Below, one piece after another: positions 1 through 9,120 of a DNA stretch of 64,000 nucleotides. Made by a program: the position numbers and the translations under genes. Source of the DNA: an uncultured Acidobacteriia bacterium (GTDB lineage: Bacteria; Acidobacteriota; Terriglobia; Bryobacterales; Bryobacteraceae); contig CAIYVZ010000185.1 in NCBI GenBank assembly GCA_903929755.1, positions 19,408 through 83,407 on the forward strand, in the 5' to 3' direction. The notes below the pieces were generated by a model. It saw only the letters and a program-made list of their open reading frames with translations, made no database searches and was not told the origin of the DNA. Within the stretch, counting starts at the first letter, position 1; every line of letters starts with the position of its first letter.

Positions 1-29
1 ATACGCCAATTCATACCAGACAAAGCACT

Positions 30-1025
30 TCAGAGTTTTTGGTCAGGCCTGCCGGAAAGGTGAAGAGAAATCATTTCATTTTCGTCGCCATCGGGACCGG
101 CGCGCCGGAAGAGTAACCGCAAACCGCCAAACGCGAGGCCGGACGTGAGACAAAGCGCGATCAGAACGCCACAGAGAATGGCTATATTCCACAACAGGTT
201 ACCGGGATTATCTTTCAGTCCGGGCACCTTCTGCGGGAGCGTCACGTCCGCCGAATACTTCACCCGGGCCAGAAGTTTCTCCGCCTCGTCCGGAGTGGGA
301 GCTCCCAGTGTGATCGCCACCAAAGGTCCCGAGCGTTTGACCACCCCGCCCGGAATCTGGCTGAACGGGCCCACCCGGTCACGAGCCATCTCCATCGTTG
401 GATAGCTAAAAATTACAAGAGTCGTTTCGCTATCGGAAGGACCATATTTCGCGATAACCCCCTCCGCACTGAAGCGGAAGGCGGCTGTGGAGGGCGAGAT
501 TGCCGGAGCAAATCGCGCCAGGCTCACCGGCCCCGTAATGTATCGCTCGGAGTTTACCGCGGCCCCTGCGGGTAAGTACTTCGGCAGCGTCGGGAGGGGG
601 GACCGCGCATACAGCGGAGCCAACGCAAACAAATGGCTCAGCTCTTCAGGCAACAAACGATACCCGTCCGACACGAAGATATAGTTACCGGCCGACACCA
701 TCTGCCGGTCCACGTTCTGTACCGTCGTCCCCATCAACTGGACCGGCTTTGCATCGGCGGGCCGCAGCTGAATGAAGGCCGCCATGGCTCCGGTAGCATC
801 AGAAAACCGATAGGCCGTCAGAGTGAACTTCTTGCCGGCATCCGAGTAGGGAGTCGACTCCGACTCTTGTAGTCCATACTCCTCCCAAACAGTTTGGTCG
901 GGTACGGGGGCGGCGCCGGGTTCGCCTTTTTGCCAGTGGCCGATGGTTTCAGGCAGGATGGCAGCAGCGGAAGCGAAACCGCACAACAGAACTGGAGTTA
1001 TAAGTAATACAAATAGACGCCGCAT
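30..1025 (-). CDS. DUF6599-like membrane-anchored protein
   Basis: A 331-residue protein of unknown function. The start is the ATG beginning MRRLFVLLITPVLLCGFA, a clear signal peptide; a longer reading frame upstream has low-complexity residues and overlaps the PaiB-like gene. The mature part carries the pattern of acidobacterial DUF6599 proteins: an N-terminal W-x-E-Y-G-L segment, then T-A-Y-R-F-x-D-x-T-G-A. One transmembrane helix lies near the C terminus (NLLWNIAILCGVLIALCL), followed by a short basic cytoplasmic tail, so it is probably a membrane-anchored periplasmic protein. It is last in a run of minus-strand genes, 20 bp after the PaiB-like gene. The family assignment is from memory of the pattern and moderately secure; no function is proposed. 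Confidence 0.75.
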   Translation of the reverse strand: MRRLFVLLITPVLLCGFASAAAILPETIGHWQKGEPGAAPVPDQTVWEEYGLQESESTPYSDAGKKFTLTAYRFSDATGAMAAFIQLRPADAKPVQLMGTTVQNVDRQMVSAGNYIFVSDGYRLLPEELSHLFALAPLYARSPLPTLPKYLPAGAAVNSERYITGPVSLARFAPAISPSTAAFRFSAEGVIAKYGPSDSETTLVIFSYPTMEMARDRVGPFSQIPGGVVKRSGPLVAITLGAPTPDEAEKLLARVKYSADVTLPQKVPGLKDNPGNLLWNIAILCGVLIALCLTSGLAFGGLRLLFRRAGPDGDENEMISLHLSGRPDQKL

Positions 1026-1045
1026 AAGCTTTGGGTTTGGACACC

Positions 1046-1684
1046 TTATGATACCGTCTGGTTCCCCCGAATCAGTTCCGCCATTGCCGTGCCCTGTTCG
1101 CCCAGCTCTGCTTTGAGGCCCGCAACCACGCCCTCCCGGTTCCGCTCGGGCTGGTTCTGACTCACCTTCCACTTGCCTTCCAGCCGATGAATCCGCATTT
1201 CAATTCCCACGATGGCGCGGAGCAGATTGTCGATGTAGCCCCCCGGGGCGTCGGCGAGCGACCAGGGATCCGGTCGAGGTTCCTCATGCCTGGCGGTCAG
1301 GCGGGTAAGTAAGCTCCGCAGCCGGGAGGCATCGTCAAATACCTCAACCGTTCCCCAAACATGAACCACGGCATAGTTCCAGGTCGGGACCGCCTGCCCT
1401 GTTTCCTGCGTTGTGGGGTACCAGGCGGGGCTAATGTACGCATGTGGCCCCTGAAAGATGGCAAGGGCGGCCGCCGATCCAAACGTCTGCCATTGGTCGT
1501 TAGTCCGAGCCAAGTGTCCCGTAAGAGTACCGTACGGGCCTTCTGCCGGATCAAAAAGCAGGGGCAGGTGGTTCGCCACAAGGCCAGCATCTCCCGTGCT
1601 TACGAGGGCCGCCAACGGATGCGCCTCCATCAGTTGCCGCAAGACATCGGGCCGATCTTCACGGAAATGAGAGGGCAGATACAT
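1046..1684 (-). CDS. PaiB-like FMN-binding split-barrel protein
   Basis: A 212-residue protein beginning MYLPSHFREDRPDVL and containing NHLPLL, GHLARTNDQW, the substrate-loop-like AYISPAWY and VPTWNYAVVHVWG. These are the conserved blocks of the PaiB/FMN-binding negative transcriptional regulator family, a flavin-reductase-like split barrel of about 205-210 residues. In Bacillus, PaiB represses sporulation and protease genes; in most bacteria the substrate is unknown. Full length with no broken motif. It sits 14 bp downstream of tonB and 20 bp upstream of the DUF6599-like gene, so it is probably co-transcribed. No paiA acetyltransferase is nearby. Family call strong, role open. Confidence 0.88.
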   Translation of the reverse strand: MYLPSHFREDRPDVLRQLMEAHPLAALVSTGDAGLVANHLPLLFDPAEGPYGTLTGHLARTNDQWQTFGSAAALAIFQGPHAYISPAWYPTTQETGQAVPTWNYAVVHVWGTVEVFDDASRLRSLLTRLTARHEEPRPDPWSLADAPGGYIDNLLRAIVGIEMRIHRLEGKWKVSQNQPERNREGVVAGLKAELGEQGTAMAELIRGNQTVS

Positions 1685-1698
1685 GGCTACAGGTGTTT

Positions 1699-2796
1699 CT
1701 AGCGGGGCATATTGTAAAGGAAAGTCATCTGGAGAACGATACGATCTCCTTTGAAGTCAGAGGGTAAGGGCGGGAGCGGGTTAGATGCGCTGATGGCCGC
1801 AACGGCGGACTGATCCAGAGCCTTCGCCCCGGAGGCACCGGAAAACACAACCTTCACAACGCCGCCCTGCTTGGAAATCGCAAACTGTAGCACTACCTGC
1901 CCCCGCTGACCGAGCCGTGCCGCCTCCGGATAGACAGCGAACCAGTTTCGGCGAACCGCAGCCAGAACCTGCAGCATGTATGGCCGGAAATCGACGCCCA
2001 TTGGGTCAGATTTGAGCTCCAGATTGGAACGGGGCCGGCCAGCAGAAGGTGGCAGGTTCAGGCCCTGTCCAATTCCTGAATCATCGCCAACGTCACCTAT
2101 CGTCACCGCTCCCACACTTCCCGAGGAACGGGAAAGGCTTCTAACAGCTTCCTGGATCGACCCGGTGGGAACCTGAATTAGCCCGGTTCCCCGCCCGGCA
2201 CCCGTTCCTGGAGCCTGATTTCCCGCCATCACGCTCTCCAGCGCTACTTTCGGTTTTTCCGCTACAGGATTGGGAAGATTGGACTTAGGCAGCTGCGCCG
2301 TCTGTAATCCCTGCACGGGAGCTTCAAGCTTCGGCGGCTCCACCACTACCTGCCGTGGAGCTTCTTTCGGAGTCGGAGGCGCCGGCATGGGGGGGGCCAC
2401 TTTCGCTACCTGTGGCATGGCTGCCGCCGGAGCCGGCGCGGGCGACTTCAGGGTGGGGCGCGGCGCAATAGACTCAACCGATAACTCCTTTGTTATCGGC
2501 ACTTTATTCACTGCTTTCTGAGTCAGTTCAGGAGGTGTATAAAGAGGCGTGACACGTTGTACCAGAATCCGTTCCGGCCGTCTGGGACGGTAGGGACTCT
2601 CCTGGACGTTGAGCGCGGCCGTGGTGAGCAGCAGATGTACAACTGCCGACCCGATTGCGGCCACCCGAAAGCGATGCGCCGCCCAAACCGTGTCTCGTTC
2701 GAGGAGCAGGTTGAGTTTAGGTTCCGGGACTATTGAATCGGTTTCCAGCAGGTTAAGGCTTCCAGTCCGCGAGGGTCCGCGAAACGACGCCCGCAT
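1699..2796 (-). CDS. tonB: TonB-family energy transducer
   Basis: A 365-residue protein with the TonB layout: a short cytoplasmic N terminus, one transmembrane helix (AAIGSAVVHLLLTTAAL), a long proline/lysine-rich periplasmic linker (about residues 80-200), and a C-terminal TonB domain around YMLQVLAAVRRNWFAVYPEA and GQVVLQFAISKQGGVVKV. TonB passes proton-motive energy from ExbBD to outer-membrane receptors, of which two are encoded in this window. The chosen ATG (MRASFRG) overlaps the end of the upstream oxidoreductase gene by 44 bp; no better start keeps the transmembrane helix, but the start is uncertain. No exbB or exbD is nearby. It follows the lipid A genes, which suggests envelope-linked expression. 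Confidence 0.88.
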   Translation of the reverse strand: MRASFRGPSRTGSLNLLETDSIVPEPKLNLLLERDTVWAAHRFRVAAIGSAVVHLLLTTAALNVQESPYRPRRPERILVQRVTPLYTPPELTQKAVNKVPITKELSVESIAPRPTLKSPAPAPAAAMPQVAKVAPPMPAPPTPKEAPRQVVVEPPKLEAPVQGLQTAQLPKSNLPNPVAEKPKVALESVMAGNQAPGTGAGRGTGLIQVPTGSIQEAVRSLSRSSGSVGAVTIGDVGDDSGIGQGLNLPPSAGRPRSNLELKSDPMGVDFRPYMLQVLAAVRRNWFAVYPEAARLGQRGQVVLQFAISKQGGVVKVVFSGASGAKALDQSAVAAISASNPLPPLPSDFKGDRIVLQMTFLYNMPR

Positions 2797-3706
2797 GTTC
2801 CCCGATCTTATCAAGAACGGCGAGGGCGATTTCAAGTGTATGACGAGCCACAACACCATTCAGTTTCGGTGCCTGACGGGATTCTACGGCGTCCAGAAAA
2901 GCGTCCAACTGGAGCTTCAGCGGTTCGCCAGCTTCCACCGGGGCCTGCTCGAAGCCAATCCCGTCCGCGCCGCCTACGGAAAAGACCGCCAGGGTCTTCG
3001 CCGCGTAATCCAGTGAGGCGTACTGCCGGGGCTGGAAGAGCCGTAGCTTGCGGACCTTTTCCGTCGATACACGACTCGCCGTCAGGTTGGCGATACAGCC
3101 ATCTTCGAACTCCAGCCGGACGTTCGCAATGTCGACTTTCGGCGAAAGTACGGAGATTCCGGCAGCTCGAATTTCTTTTAGGTTAGACCTTGTAAGTGAT
3201 AGAACTATATCGAGATCGTGGATCATCAAGTCAAGCACAACATCCACGTCGAGACTGCGCGGCGTGAAAACACTCATCCGGTGAACTTCAAAGAACAGCG
3301 GGATGGTCGCCAGGCGTTCGAGCGCGAGAACCGCCGGGTTGAAGCGCTCCAGATGCCCCACCTGCAGGATCCGACCACCCTTTTCGGCGGCGGCGATCAA
3401 CCGATCGGCTTCAGCAAGCGTGGGAGCAATCGGCTTTTCGACCATGACGTCGATACCGGCTTCCAGCAACGCCACACCAACTTCGCAGTGGGCAACGGTA
3501 GGGACGGCCAGAATCGCGGCATCCACTTTGCCGAGAACCTCGGCGTAGCTGCCCGCTGACTCACATTGGTTTGCATCAGCGAACTCTTTTGCTCGCTTCA
3601 AGTTAGCGTCTACAACATAAACTAGTTTCGCGCGGCTGTTTTCCGAAACTACGCGGACGTGATTGCGACCGAAAGCGCCGGCTCCGATTACTGCGATGCG
3701 GGTCAT
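2753..3706 (-). CDS. Gfo/Idh/MocA oxidoreductase in the lipid A operon
   Basis: A 317-residue NAD(P)-dependent oxidoreductase. The N-terminal Rossmann fold has IAVIGAGAFGRNH, the catalytic-lysine motif appears as MVEKPIAPT, and the active-site region includes MIHDLDIVL. The start at MTRIAVIG lies 1 bp after the lpxI stop; longer starts add residues that overlap lpxI. Its place right after fabZ-lpxA-lpxI suggests a nucleotide-sugar step in lipid A synthesis. One known family member with such a role is GnnA, which oxidises UDP-GlcNAc at C3 for diamino lipid A, but the partner aminotransferase GnnB is not in the window. Substrate undetermined; family call strong. Confidence 0.88.
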   Translation of the reverse strand: MTRIAVIGAGAFGRNHVRVVSENSRAKLVYVVDANLKRAKEFADANQCESAGSYAEVLGKVDAAILAVPTVAHCEVGVALLEAGIDVMVEKPIAPTLAEADRLIAAAEKGGRILQVGHLERFNPAVLALERLATIPLFFEVHRMSVFTPRSLDVDVVLDLMIHDLDIVLSLTRSNLKEIRAAGISVLSPKVDIANVRLEFEDGCIANLTASRVSTEKVRKLRLFQPRQYASLDYAAKTLAVFSVGGADGIGFEQAPVEAGEPLKLQLDAFLDAVESRQAPKLNGVVARHTLEIALAVLDKIGEHAGVVSRTLADWKP

Positions 3707-3707
3707 T

Positions 3708-4526
3708 TTAGCTGTTCGCCTCTGGTTCCATGCCAAACACCGCGATCCCTGCGGCATTGGCTTTACTCTGCATTTCTTCGCGATCCAACAAAAGGGTTCT
3801 GCCGGCATCCACTGCCACAACTGTCGTTCCCGTAGCGATCATGGTGTCGATTGTCCCGGGCCCGATCACCGGAACGTCAAACAACAGATGTCTTCGTCGG
3901 GACGAGGCCTTCACAAGGGTAAGCCGCTTGCCCTCCACAAGGCTCGCCGCGCGGCGGAGCATGGCATCTGTACCTTCCATGGCTTCCAGCGCCACACAGG
4001 CCCGATCTGCGATGGCTACGCTCTGCCCCAGATCCAGACTGGCCAGGGCGTTGGCGATCCGGCGGCCATATTCAATATCCCGACGCTCATCGGCGTCTGG
4101 CTTGCGCGTGGTCATCGCCCCGGCGATAGCCAAAAGCGGCTTCAACAACAAAGTTGAGTCAACAAGCTCAATCCCTTCATTCAAAAGGAGTTGCTGAACG
4201 CCGCCAATCAGGGAATCCGTATTCTTCGTGGCCAGTGCCAGCAGGAGCTTCGCCAGACGCCAATCCGGCCGGATATTCGAGAAGATCTTCGCGTGCTTTA
4301 CCTGCCCGGCCATCATGATCTTCGAAATGGCTTCGTTCTTGCAGCCGTCAATCAGCTTGCCGAGTTCGCCGAGCGAGATCCAATAGCATTTGGTGGCCAG
4401 CGATTCAACTTCCGGGGAAGCTTCCTCCCGAATGGCAAACACCACCACCTCATCCCCCTGCTTGCGCGCAGTCTCCAGCGCCAGAACGGGGAACCGTCCA
4501 TTTCCGGCGATGATGCCGTACCTCAT
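3708..4526 (-). CDS. lpxI: UDP-2,3-diacylglucosamine diphosphatase LpxI
   Basis: A 272-residue member of the LpxI (DUF1009) family, which hydrolyses UDP-2,3-diacylglucosamine to lipid X in lipid A synthesis and replaces LpxH in many bacteria. Recognisable blocks are MRYGIIAGNGRFP at the N terminus, MAGQVKHAKIF, a helical segment with TTRKPDADERRDIEYG, and C-terminal DVPVIGPGTIDTM with AGRTLLLD. Length matches the family (about 270-280). Its start overlaps the lpxA stop (ATGA), and the oxidoreductase gene starts 1 bp after its own stop, so the three are translationally coupled. Peripheral cytoplasmic membrane enzyme. Very secure. Confidence 0.95.
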   Translation of the reverse strand: MRYGIIAGNGRFPVLALETARKQGDEVVVFAIREEASPEVESLATKCYWISLGELGKLIDGCKNEAISKIMMAGQVKHAKIFSNIRPDWRLAKLLLALATKNTDSLIGGVQQLLLNEGIELVDSTLLLKPLLAIAGAMTTRKPDADERRDIEYGRRIANALASLDLGQSVAIADRACVALEAMEGTDAMLRRAASLVEGKRLTLVKASSRRRHLLFDVPVIGPGTIDTMIATGTTVVAVDAGRTLLLDREEMQSKANAAGIAVFGMEPEANS

Positions 4527-5302
4527 CCCTTTACAACGCCACGTTCAGAAGTCGCGATGAACTCGAGCAGCGTATCCACTTCCGCACACGGAGGAACTTC
4601 TGTCCGGATCCGCTCCACCGCCTGAGAGGTATTCAGCCCGGCACGAGTCAACAGGCGAAGTGCGGTCTGCAGAGCCTCAATAGAGCTCTTCTCCACACCC
4701 CTTCGGCTGAGGCCTATCGAGTTCGCACCGTATACCTGAACTTCAGGCTGGTAACTCGTTAAAGAATAAGGCATTACATCTTGCTTGATAACGCTGTAAG
4801 GCCCCACAAACGAATGCCTGCCAATCCGGCAGAACTGGTGCACGCCGCTGAACGGACTAACGTCCGCCCAGTCCTCTACGGTGACGTGCCCTGCCAAACC
4901 GACGCTGTTCCCGAGGATAACGTGATTGCCGATCCGGCAGTCGTGTGCCACATGAGCGTAAGTCATCAGCAGACAGTCATCTCCGATGGAGGTAACCAGG
5001 CCGCCGCCCTCTGTTCCCCGGTGAATGGTCACAAATTCCCGGATGTGATTCCGGCTGCCGATGGTTGTGACGGCGCGCTCCCCCTTGTACTTCAAATCCT
5101 GGGAAGCCACGCCAACCGAAGAATAGGGAAAGAAGACGTTGTCTTCTCCGATAGTTGTAGGACCTTCCACGAAGATATGGGCCATCAGCCGCGTTCTGGC
5201 ACCAATTTCAACCTCGGCACCAAGTACGCAGAAGGGCCCGATCTCGGCCGTGGGGTCAAGCTTTGCTCCGGGATCGACGATTGCCGTCGGGTGGACCGGC
5301 AT
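4523..5302 (-). CDS. lpxA: Acyl-ACP--UDP-GlcNAc O-acyltransferase LpxA
   Basis: A 259-residue left-handed beta-helix acyltransferase that carries out the first step of lipid A synthesis. Hexapeptide repeats start at HPTAIVDPGAKLDPTAEIGP. The catalytic histidine lies in the MTYAHVAHDCRIGN block, and the conserved HQFCRIGRHSFVG and GLSRRGV blocks follow. Length is normal (about 255-262). The start codon lies immediately after the fabZ stop and the stop overlaps lpxI, so the fabZ-lpxA-lpxI order is tightly packed. Which acyl chain it uses, or whether it prefers the amino-sugar analogue, cannot be read from the sequence by eye. Confidence 0.96.
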   Translation of the reverse strand: MPVHPTAIVDPGAKLDPTAEIGPFCVLGAEVEIGARTRLMAHIFVEGPTTIGEDNVFFPYSSVGVASQDLKYKGERAVTTIGSRNHIREFVTIHRGTEGGGLVTSIGDDCLLMTYAHVAHDCRIGNHVILGNSVGLAGHVTVEDWADVSPFSGVHQFCRIGRHSFVGPYSVIKQDVMPYSLTSYQPEVQVYGANSIGLSRRGVEKSSIEALQTALRLLTRAGLNTSQAVERIRTEVPPCAEVDTLLEFIATSERGVVKG

Positions 5303-5767
5303 TTATTCGGCCTGGGGAGCCTGGTCGGCAACAGGTTTATCTTCGAGCTTGCACATGACTTCGGCTTCCGCGACGACCTTGCCGTCCACATAGGCCTTGC
5401 CAGCCATCTTCGCAACGGAACCTTTGCGCTTGATGACGCGCATTTCGAAGCGCAGCTGGTCTCCTGGGACGACCGGGCGACGGAAGCGGGCACCATCCAC
5501 TGATACCAGAAAAACGAGCTTTTTATCACGGTCCGGGATACTGCGAAGGACCTGAATACCGGCCGTCTGGGCCATCGCTTCGATGATCAGAACGCCGGGC
5601 ATAACCGGAAAACCAGGGAAGTGACCCTGGAAAAACGGCTCATTTGCCGTCACATTCTTGATGCCGACAATGCTTTCGTCATCAACCTCAAGGATGCGAT
5701 CAACCAAAAGGAAGGGGTAGCGGTGGGGCAAGATCTTACAGATCTCGTTTACGTCGAGAGTTGGCAT
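5303..5767 (-). CDS. fabZ: 3-hydroxyacyl-ACP dehydratase FabZ
   Basis: A 154-residue hot-dog-fold dehydratase of fatty acid elongation. It contains ILPHRYPFLLVDR with the catalytic histidine, GHFPGFPVMPGVL, and IEAMAQTAG with the catalytic glutamate. Length is typical. It heads the lipid A gene group, with lpxA directly adjacent downstream, an arrangement common in Gram-negative bacteria because FabZ and LpxA compete for 3-hydroxyacyl-ACP. The U32 peptidase gene ends 26 bp upstream, so it may be read through from there. Very secure. Confidence 0.96.
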   Translation of the reverse strand: MPTLDVNEICKILPHRYPFLLVDRILEVDDESIVGIKNVTANEPFFQGHFPGFPVMPGVLIIEAMAQTAGIQVLRSIPDRDKKLVFLVSVDGARFRRPVVPGDQLRFEMRVIKRKGSVAKMAGKAYVDGKVVAEAEVMCKLEDKPVADQAPQAE

Positions 5768-5793
5768 GGGAAATAGACAGTATATCGAGACAG

Positions 5794-8283
5794 TTACTGA
5801 AGGATGGGTAACGTCTGGTAATTATTCGCGATGTAGAGGCTGCCCTGCGTGGTTCCGCCGGGTGCGGCAGCCCTGAGTTCGGCGTGGAGCTGCGCCGGTG
5901 GCAGCGTGCCGGCAAGCGCTCGCTGCCAGGCTTCCGTGACTGCGGTCACTTCGGCTGCTGTTTCGTGGGCGAATTCCAGGCGGAAATGGCGGATTCCGGC
6001 TTCGAGCCAGAGCTTCAAATGTCCGCTGGCTTCCTGGGCTTCCGCGCCGAAAACCGTATTGCGGCAACCCACATCGGCCATCACGGGATGAGCCCGACCG
6101 CTCTGGTCCCGAAGCTCGACCCGGTGTGTTTCACACGGACGCCCGCAGTCACGGTAACTGGTCCCGCTGGACAGGAACCGGCAGAAGACGCAGTGCTCCG
6201 TGTGGAACACGGGGAGATGCTGGTAGGCGATGGCTTCCATTGTCCCTGGCCCGCAAACCCGGGCAAGGTCAGCGATCTGGGCAGCGTTCAGATCGTGGGT
6301 GGGGGTGAGCCTGGAGATCCCCAGATCAAAATACTCGGCAGCCGAAATGGCGTTGGCGGCGTTCAGGCTGAAATCCCCGATCAGCGGGTGCGTAGCCTGT
6401 TGCCGGAGCGTGTGGAGGATTCCGGTGGCGCGAACAAGAATTTCGCAGTCCAGGCTGACCAGGAAATTCACAATGCGTGCCTCTCCTGGTTTCAGAACCC
6501 GCGGACTGGCAACGCGAACGGTAATGCCTGCAGCCTTCACTCTTTCCACGGAGGGACGCAAGCCGTAAAGATCGAGGTAGTCGAGCGTGATGCTGGAAGG
6601 CTGGAGTAGCAGCGCGGCCTCCAGTTGCTCCGGCGTCCGCACCAAAAGGTGGAGATGCGTCGCGGCGGGGACCGGGCCCGGTTGGGCTTCCGGGGCGGCT
6701 ACGCGAACCGAATTGATGGGGCCGGGGTGATGCGCCTGCTGGAGATCCGTAAGCGCGCTGACGGCGTCCCGCCGGACCTGGTTGAGGACCGAGACGGGAG
6801 CGAACAGCGCGCCGGAGCTTTCCAGTTCCAGCGCCTCCAGAACGTAGGGGGTTCCGCCGAGGCGGCCAAACTGATCGCGAAGCTGTTCCTCGCTGAGACC
6901 CCGGTTTTTGGCTTCACTGAGCAGCGCTTCAGACGCCGCGTGAACCGTTACTTCCGGCCTGGCGGTAAGCCACCAGTCCGTCCGCAAAGGCTCATTGAGG
7001 AGTGCCGTTACGCGGACAGTGACGCCCTGGCGGTGGAGGGGACCGGAGGCTTCGAGGAAGGGTCGGACGGCCTGCGCAAGGTTGGGATCATCGGTCCGCC
7101 AGAGCAGATCACCGGAACGGATGCGAGAAAAATTGACGGCGCGGTTGCCAAATTCGAGAACAAGCAAACCCTGATCAGCGGCCACGGTGAAGATTCGGCC
7201 ACCTTCCTCGCGCTCGCCGGGACTGCGCCACCCGGCGGCGTCGAACACCACACCATCCCCAGGCTTGAGAGGGGCAATGCGGTGGGCGCTTTCCGGACGG
7301 ACTGTTACCGATTCCTGAAACACTTCCTGCACCGTCCCCATCAGGATGCCCCGGTGCCTGGGTGCCCTGCCCTGCACCACCGCCTGGTGGTTGGTCCCGG
7401 TGACGAAGTGGGCCCCGAGACCGCGCGAGTACACCTGTTCCAGCTGCAGCTTTTCTTCGGGAGCGACCCGGACGGCGTGGCCGGCCCACGCCGCATCAAC
7501 CGCTCTGCGGTAGGCGTTGGTGGTGAGCGCCACGTAATCGGAGTCCTTATAGCGGCCTTCGATCTTCAGAGCCCCCACGCCAGCAGCCACAATCTCCGGG
7601 GTTTGTTCCAGCGCATAAAGATCGCCGGGAGAGAGCAGGTACCGCGCATCGCCCAGCGGCGTGAGTTCTCCGTCTACCAGAAGTTCATACGGCAGGCGGC
7701 AGGCCTGCGCGCACTGCCCGCGGTTGGCGGAGCGGCCACCCCAGGCTTCAGAGGAAAAGCACTGGCCGGAGTACGCGACACACAGCGCACCATGGACGAA
7801 CATTTCCAGCTCGCATCCAGTCTCGTCATAGATAGTCCGGATTTCAGGAATAGAAAGTTCGCGAGCGAGCGTTACCCGGGTAACCCCCAGCGATTGCGCG
7901 AAACGGACCCCGGCTGAATCCGTGACACTCATCTGGGTGCTGGCGTGAAGCTCCAGCTTCGGGGCAATCTGGCGGGCGAGTTTCAGGATCGCCACATCCT
8001 GCACGATCAAGGCATCCACTCCCGCTTCGGCAACGCGGGCGATTACGTCGGCAGCAGACTGGAGCTCGTGCTCAAACACCAGAGTGTTAAAGGTAAGATA
8101 ACCGCGAACACCGCGGGCGTGGAGCGTCCGCATGACTTCAGGCAATTCTGAAATTTCGAACCCAACTTTGGCCCGGGCACTGAAATGCTTCAGGCCGAAA
8201 TAGACCGCGTCCGCACCTGCTTCAATGGCGGCGTGGAGTTGGGGCCAATAACCGGCCGGGCTCATGACTTCAGGCTTCTTCAC
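5794..8283 (-). CDS. U32 family peptidase, RlhA/YdcP-like
   Basis: An 829-residue protein. The N-terminal TIM-barrel U32 domain starts with PEVMSPAGYWPQLHAAIEAG and contains the family signature EMFVHGALCVAYSGQCFSS followed by GGRSANRGQCAQACRLPY. The middle third corresponds to the DUF3656/collagenase-like region. Near the C terminus a second cysteine cluster (EHCVFCRF and YRDCGRPCE) suits the Fe-S site reported for U32 proteins. The architecture resembles E. coli RlhA, which makes 5-hydroxycytidine in 23S rRNA, but is longer (RlhA is about 650 residues). Cytoplasmic. Family call strong; the RNA-hydroxylase role is an inference. It is 18 bp after the HMG-CoA-lyase-like gene. Confidence 0.88.
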   Translation of the reverse strand: MKKPEVMSPAGYWPQLHAAIEAGADAVYFGLKHFSARAKVGFEISELPEVMRTLHARGVRGYLTFNTLVFEHELQSAADVIARVAEAGVDALIVQDVAILKLARQIAPKLELHASTQMSVTDSAGVRFAQSLGVTRVTLARELSIPEIRTIYDETGCELEMFVHGALCVAYSGQCFSSEAWGGRSANRGQCAQACRLPYELLVDGELTPLGDARYLLSPGDLYALEQTPEIVAAGVGALKIEGRYKDSDYVALTTNAYRRAVDAAWAGHAVRVAPEEKLQLEQVYSRGLGAHFVTGTNHQAVVQGRAPRHRGILMGTVQEVFQESVTVRPESAHRIAPLKPGDGVVFDAAGWRSPGEREEGGRIFTVAADQGLLVLEFGNRAVNFSRIRSGDLLWRTDDPNLAQAVRPFLEASGPLHRQGVTVRVTALLNEPLRTDWWLTARPEVTVHAASEALLSEAKNRGLSEEQLRDQFGRLGGTPYVLEALELESSGALFAPVSVLNQVRRDAVSALTDLQQAHHPGPINSVRVAAPEAQPGPVPAATHLHLLVRTPEQLEAALLLQPSSITLDYLDLYGLRPSVERVKAAGITVRVASPRVLKPGEARIVNFLVSLDCEILVRATGILHTLRQQATHPLIGDFSLNAANAISAAEYFDLGISRLTPTHDLNAAQIADLARVCGPGTMEAIAYQHLPVFHTEHCVFCRFLSSGTSYRDCGRPCETHRVELRDQSGRAHPVMADVGCRNTVFGAEAQEASGHLKLWLEAGIRHFRLEFAHETAAEVTAVTEAWQRALAGTLPPAQLHAELRAAAPGGTTQGSLYIANNYQTLPILQ

Positions 8284-8301
8284 TAACTCCAGCGTAACGG
8301 G

Positions 8302-9120
8302 TCAGGCGTATTGGGCAGCGAGGGAGGCAGCACGGGAGCGAATGGCGGAAAGATGGTCCGTTCCCGCCCCCAGGGCCTGGAGGACGGCCACGGTATCGAA
8401 ATTGCCGATGCGGACGTCCTGGGCGAAGGGGCAGCCACCGAAACCACCAATCACGGAGTCCAGGCGACGACAACCAGCGCCCACGGCCGCCCGAACTTTG
8501 TCGCCGGTATCGCCGGGAAGGCCGTGGAGGTGCGCGCCGATTTCCAGCTCGGGAAAGCGCGCGGTTACCGCACGGCAAACATCCGCCACCAAACCCGCAT
8601 CCGCCATTCCGACCGTATCAGCCAGAGAGATGGAGATAATCCCCAAGGCTGCAACTTCAGCGGCGGCAGCAATAACGGTCTCCACAGACCACGGATCACC
8701 GTAAGGATTTCCAAACGCCATGGAAAGGTAGACGGTGACGTTCAGGCCCACGGCCTGAATGCGACGGAGTTCCGCCATGGATTCCGCAGGAGTCTGCCGC
8801 TGGTTCCGCATCCCGAAAGTGGGCGAGACCGAGTAGGGGAAGCCCACGGTAGAAACGGCCCCCGTCTCACGGGCCCGGATGGCACCTTTCTCATTCATAA
8901 CGATGCCGATGATCTCAACACCAGGCGTGGGGCCAAGGAGTCGTAGCACCTCTTCAGCATCCGCCATTTGGGGGACAGCACGAGGCGAGACGAATGAGAC
9001 AGCATCCAGATGCAGAAATCCCGCCTCAATCAGAAGGCTCAGGTACTGAGCCTTCTCAAGCGGCGGGATCTGTTTCGCGAAACCTTGCCAGGCATCACGA
9101 GGGCATTCGACGATTTTCAA
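8302..9120 (-). CDS. HMG-CoA lyase-like protein
   Basis: A 272-residue member of the HMGL-like DRE-TIM metallolyase family. It has ECPRDAWQG at the N terminus (where the family has E-x-x-R-D-G), SFVSPRAVPQMADAEEV, the metal-binding GAHLHGLPGD, and SVIGGFGGCPFAQD, close to the HMG-CoA lyase signature with its catalytic cysteine. Hydroxymethylglutaryl-CoA lyase splits HMG-CoA into acetyl-CoA and acetoacetate in leucine degradation. The length is about 25 residues short of typical MvaB. Its ATG overlaps the stop of the efflux outer-membrane-factor gene, an odd neighbour. The exact substrate (HMG-CoA or a related hydroxyacyl-CoA) is not certain. Confidence 0.85.
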   Translation of the reverse strand: MKIVECPRDAWQGFAKQIPPLEKAQYLSLLIEAGFLHLDAVSFVSPRAVPQMADAEEVLRLLGPTPGVEIIGIVMNEKGAIRARETGAVSTVGFPYSVSPTFGMRNQRQTPAESMAELRRIQAVGLNVTVYLSMAFGNPYGDPWSVETVIAAAAEVAALGIISISLADTVGMADAGLVADVCRAVTARFPELEIGAHLHGLPGDTGDKVRAAVGAGCRRLDSVIGGFGGCPFAQDVRIGNFDTVAVLQALGAGTDHLSAIRSRAASLAAQYA

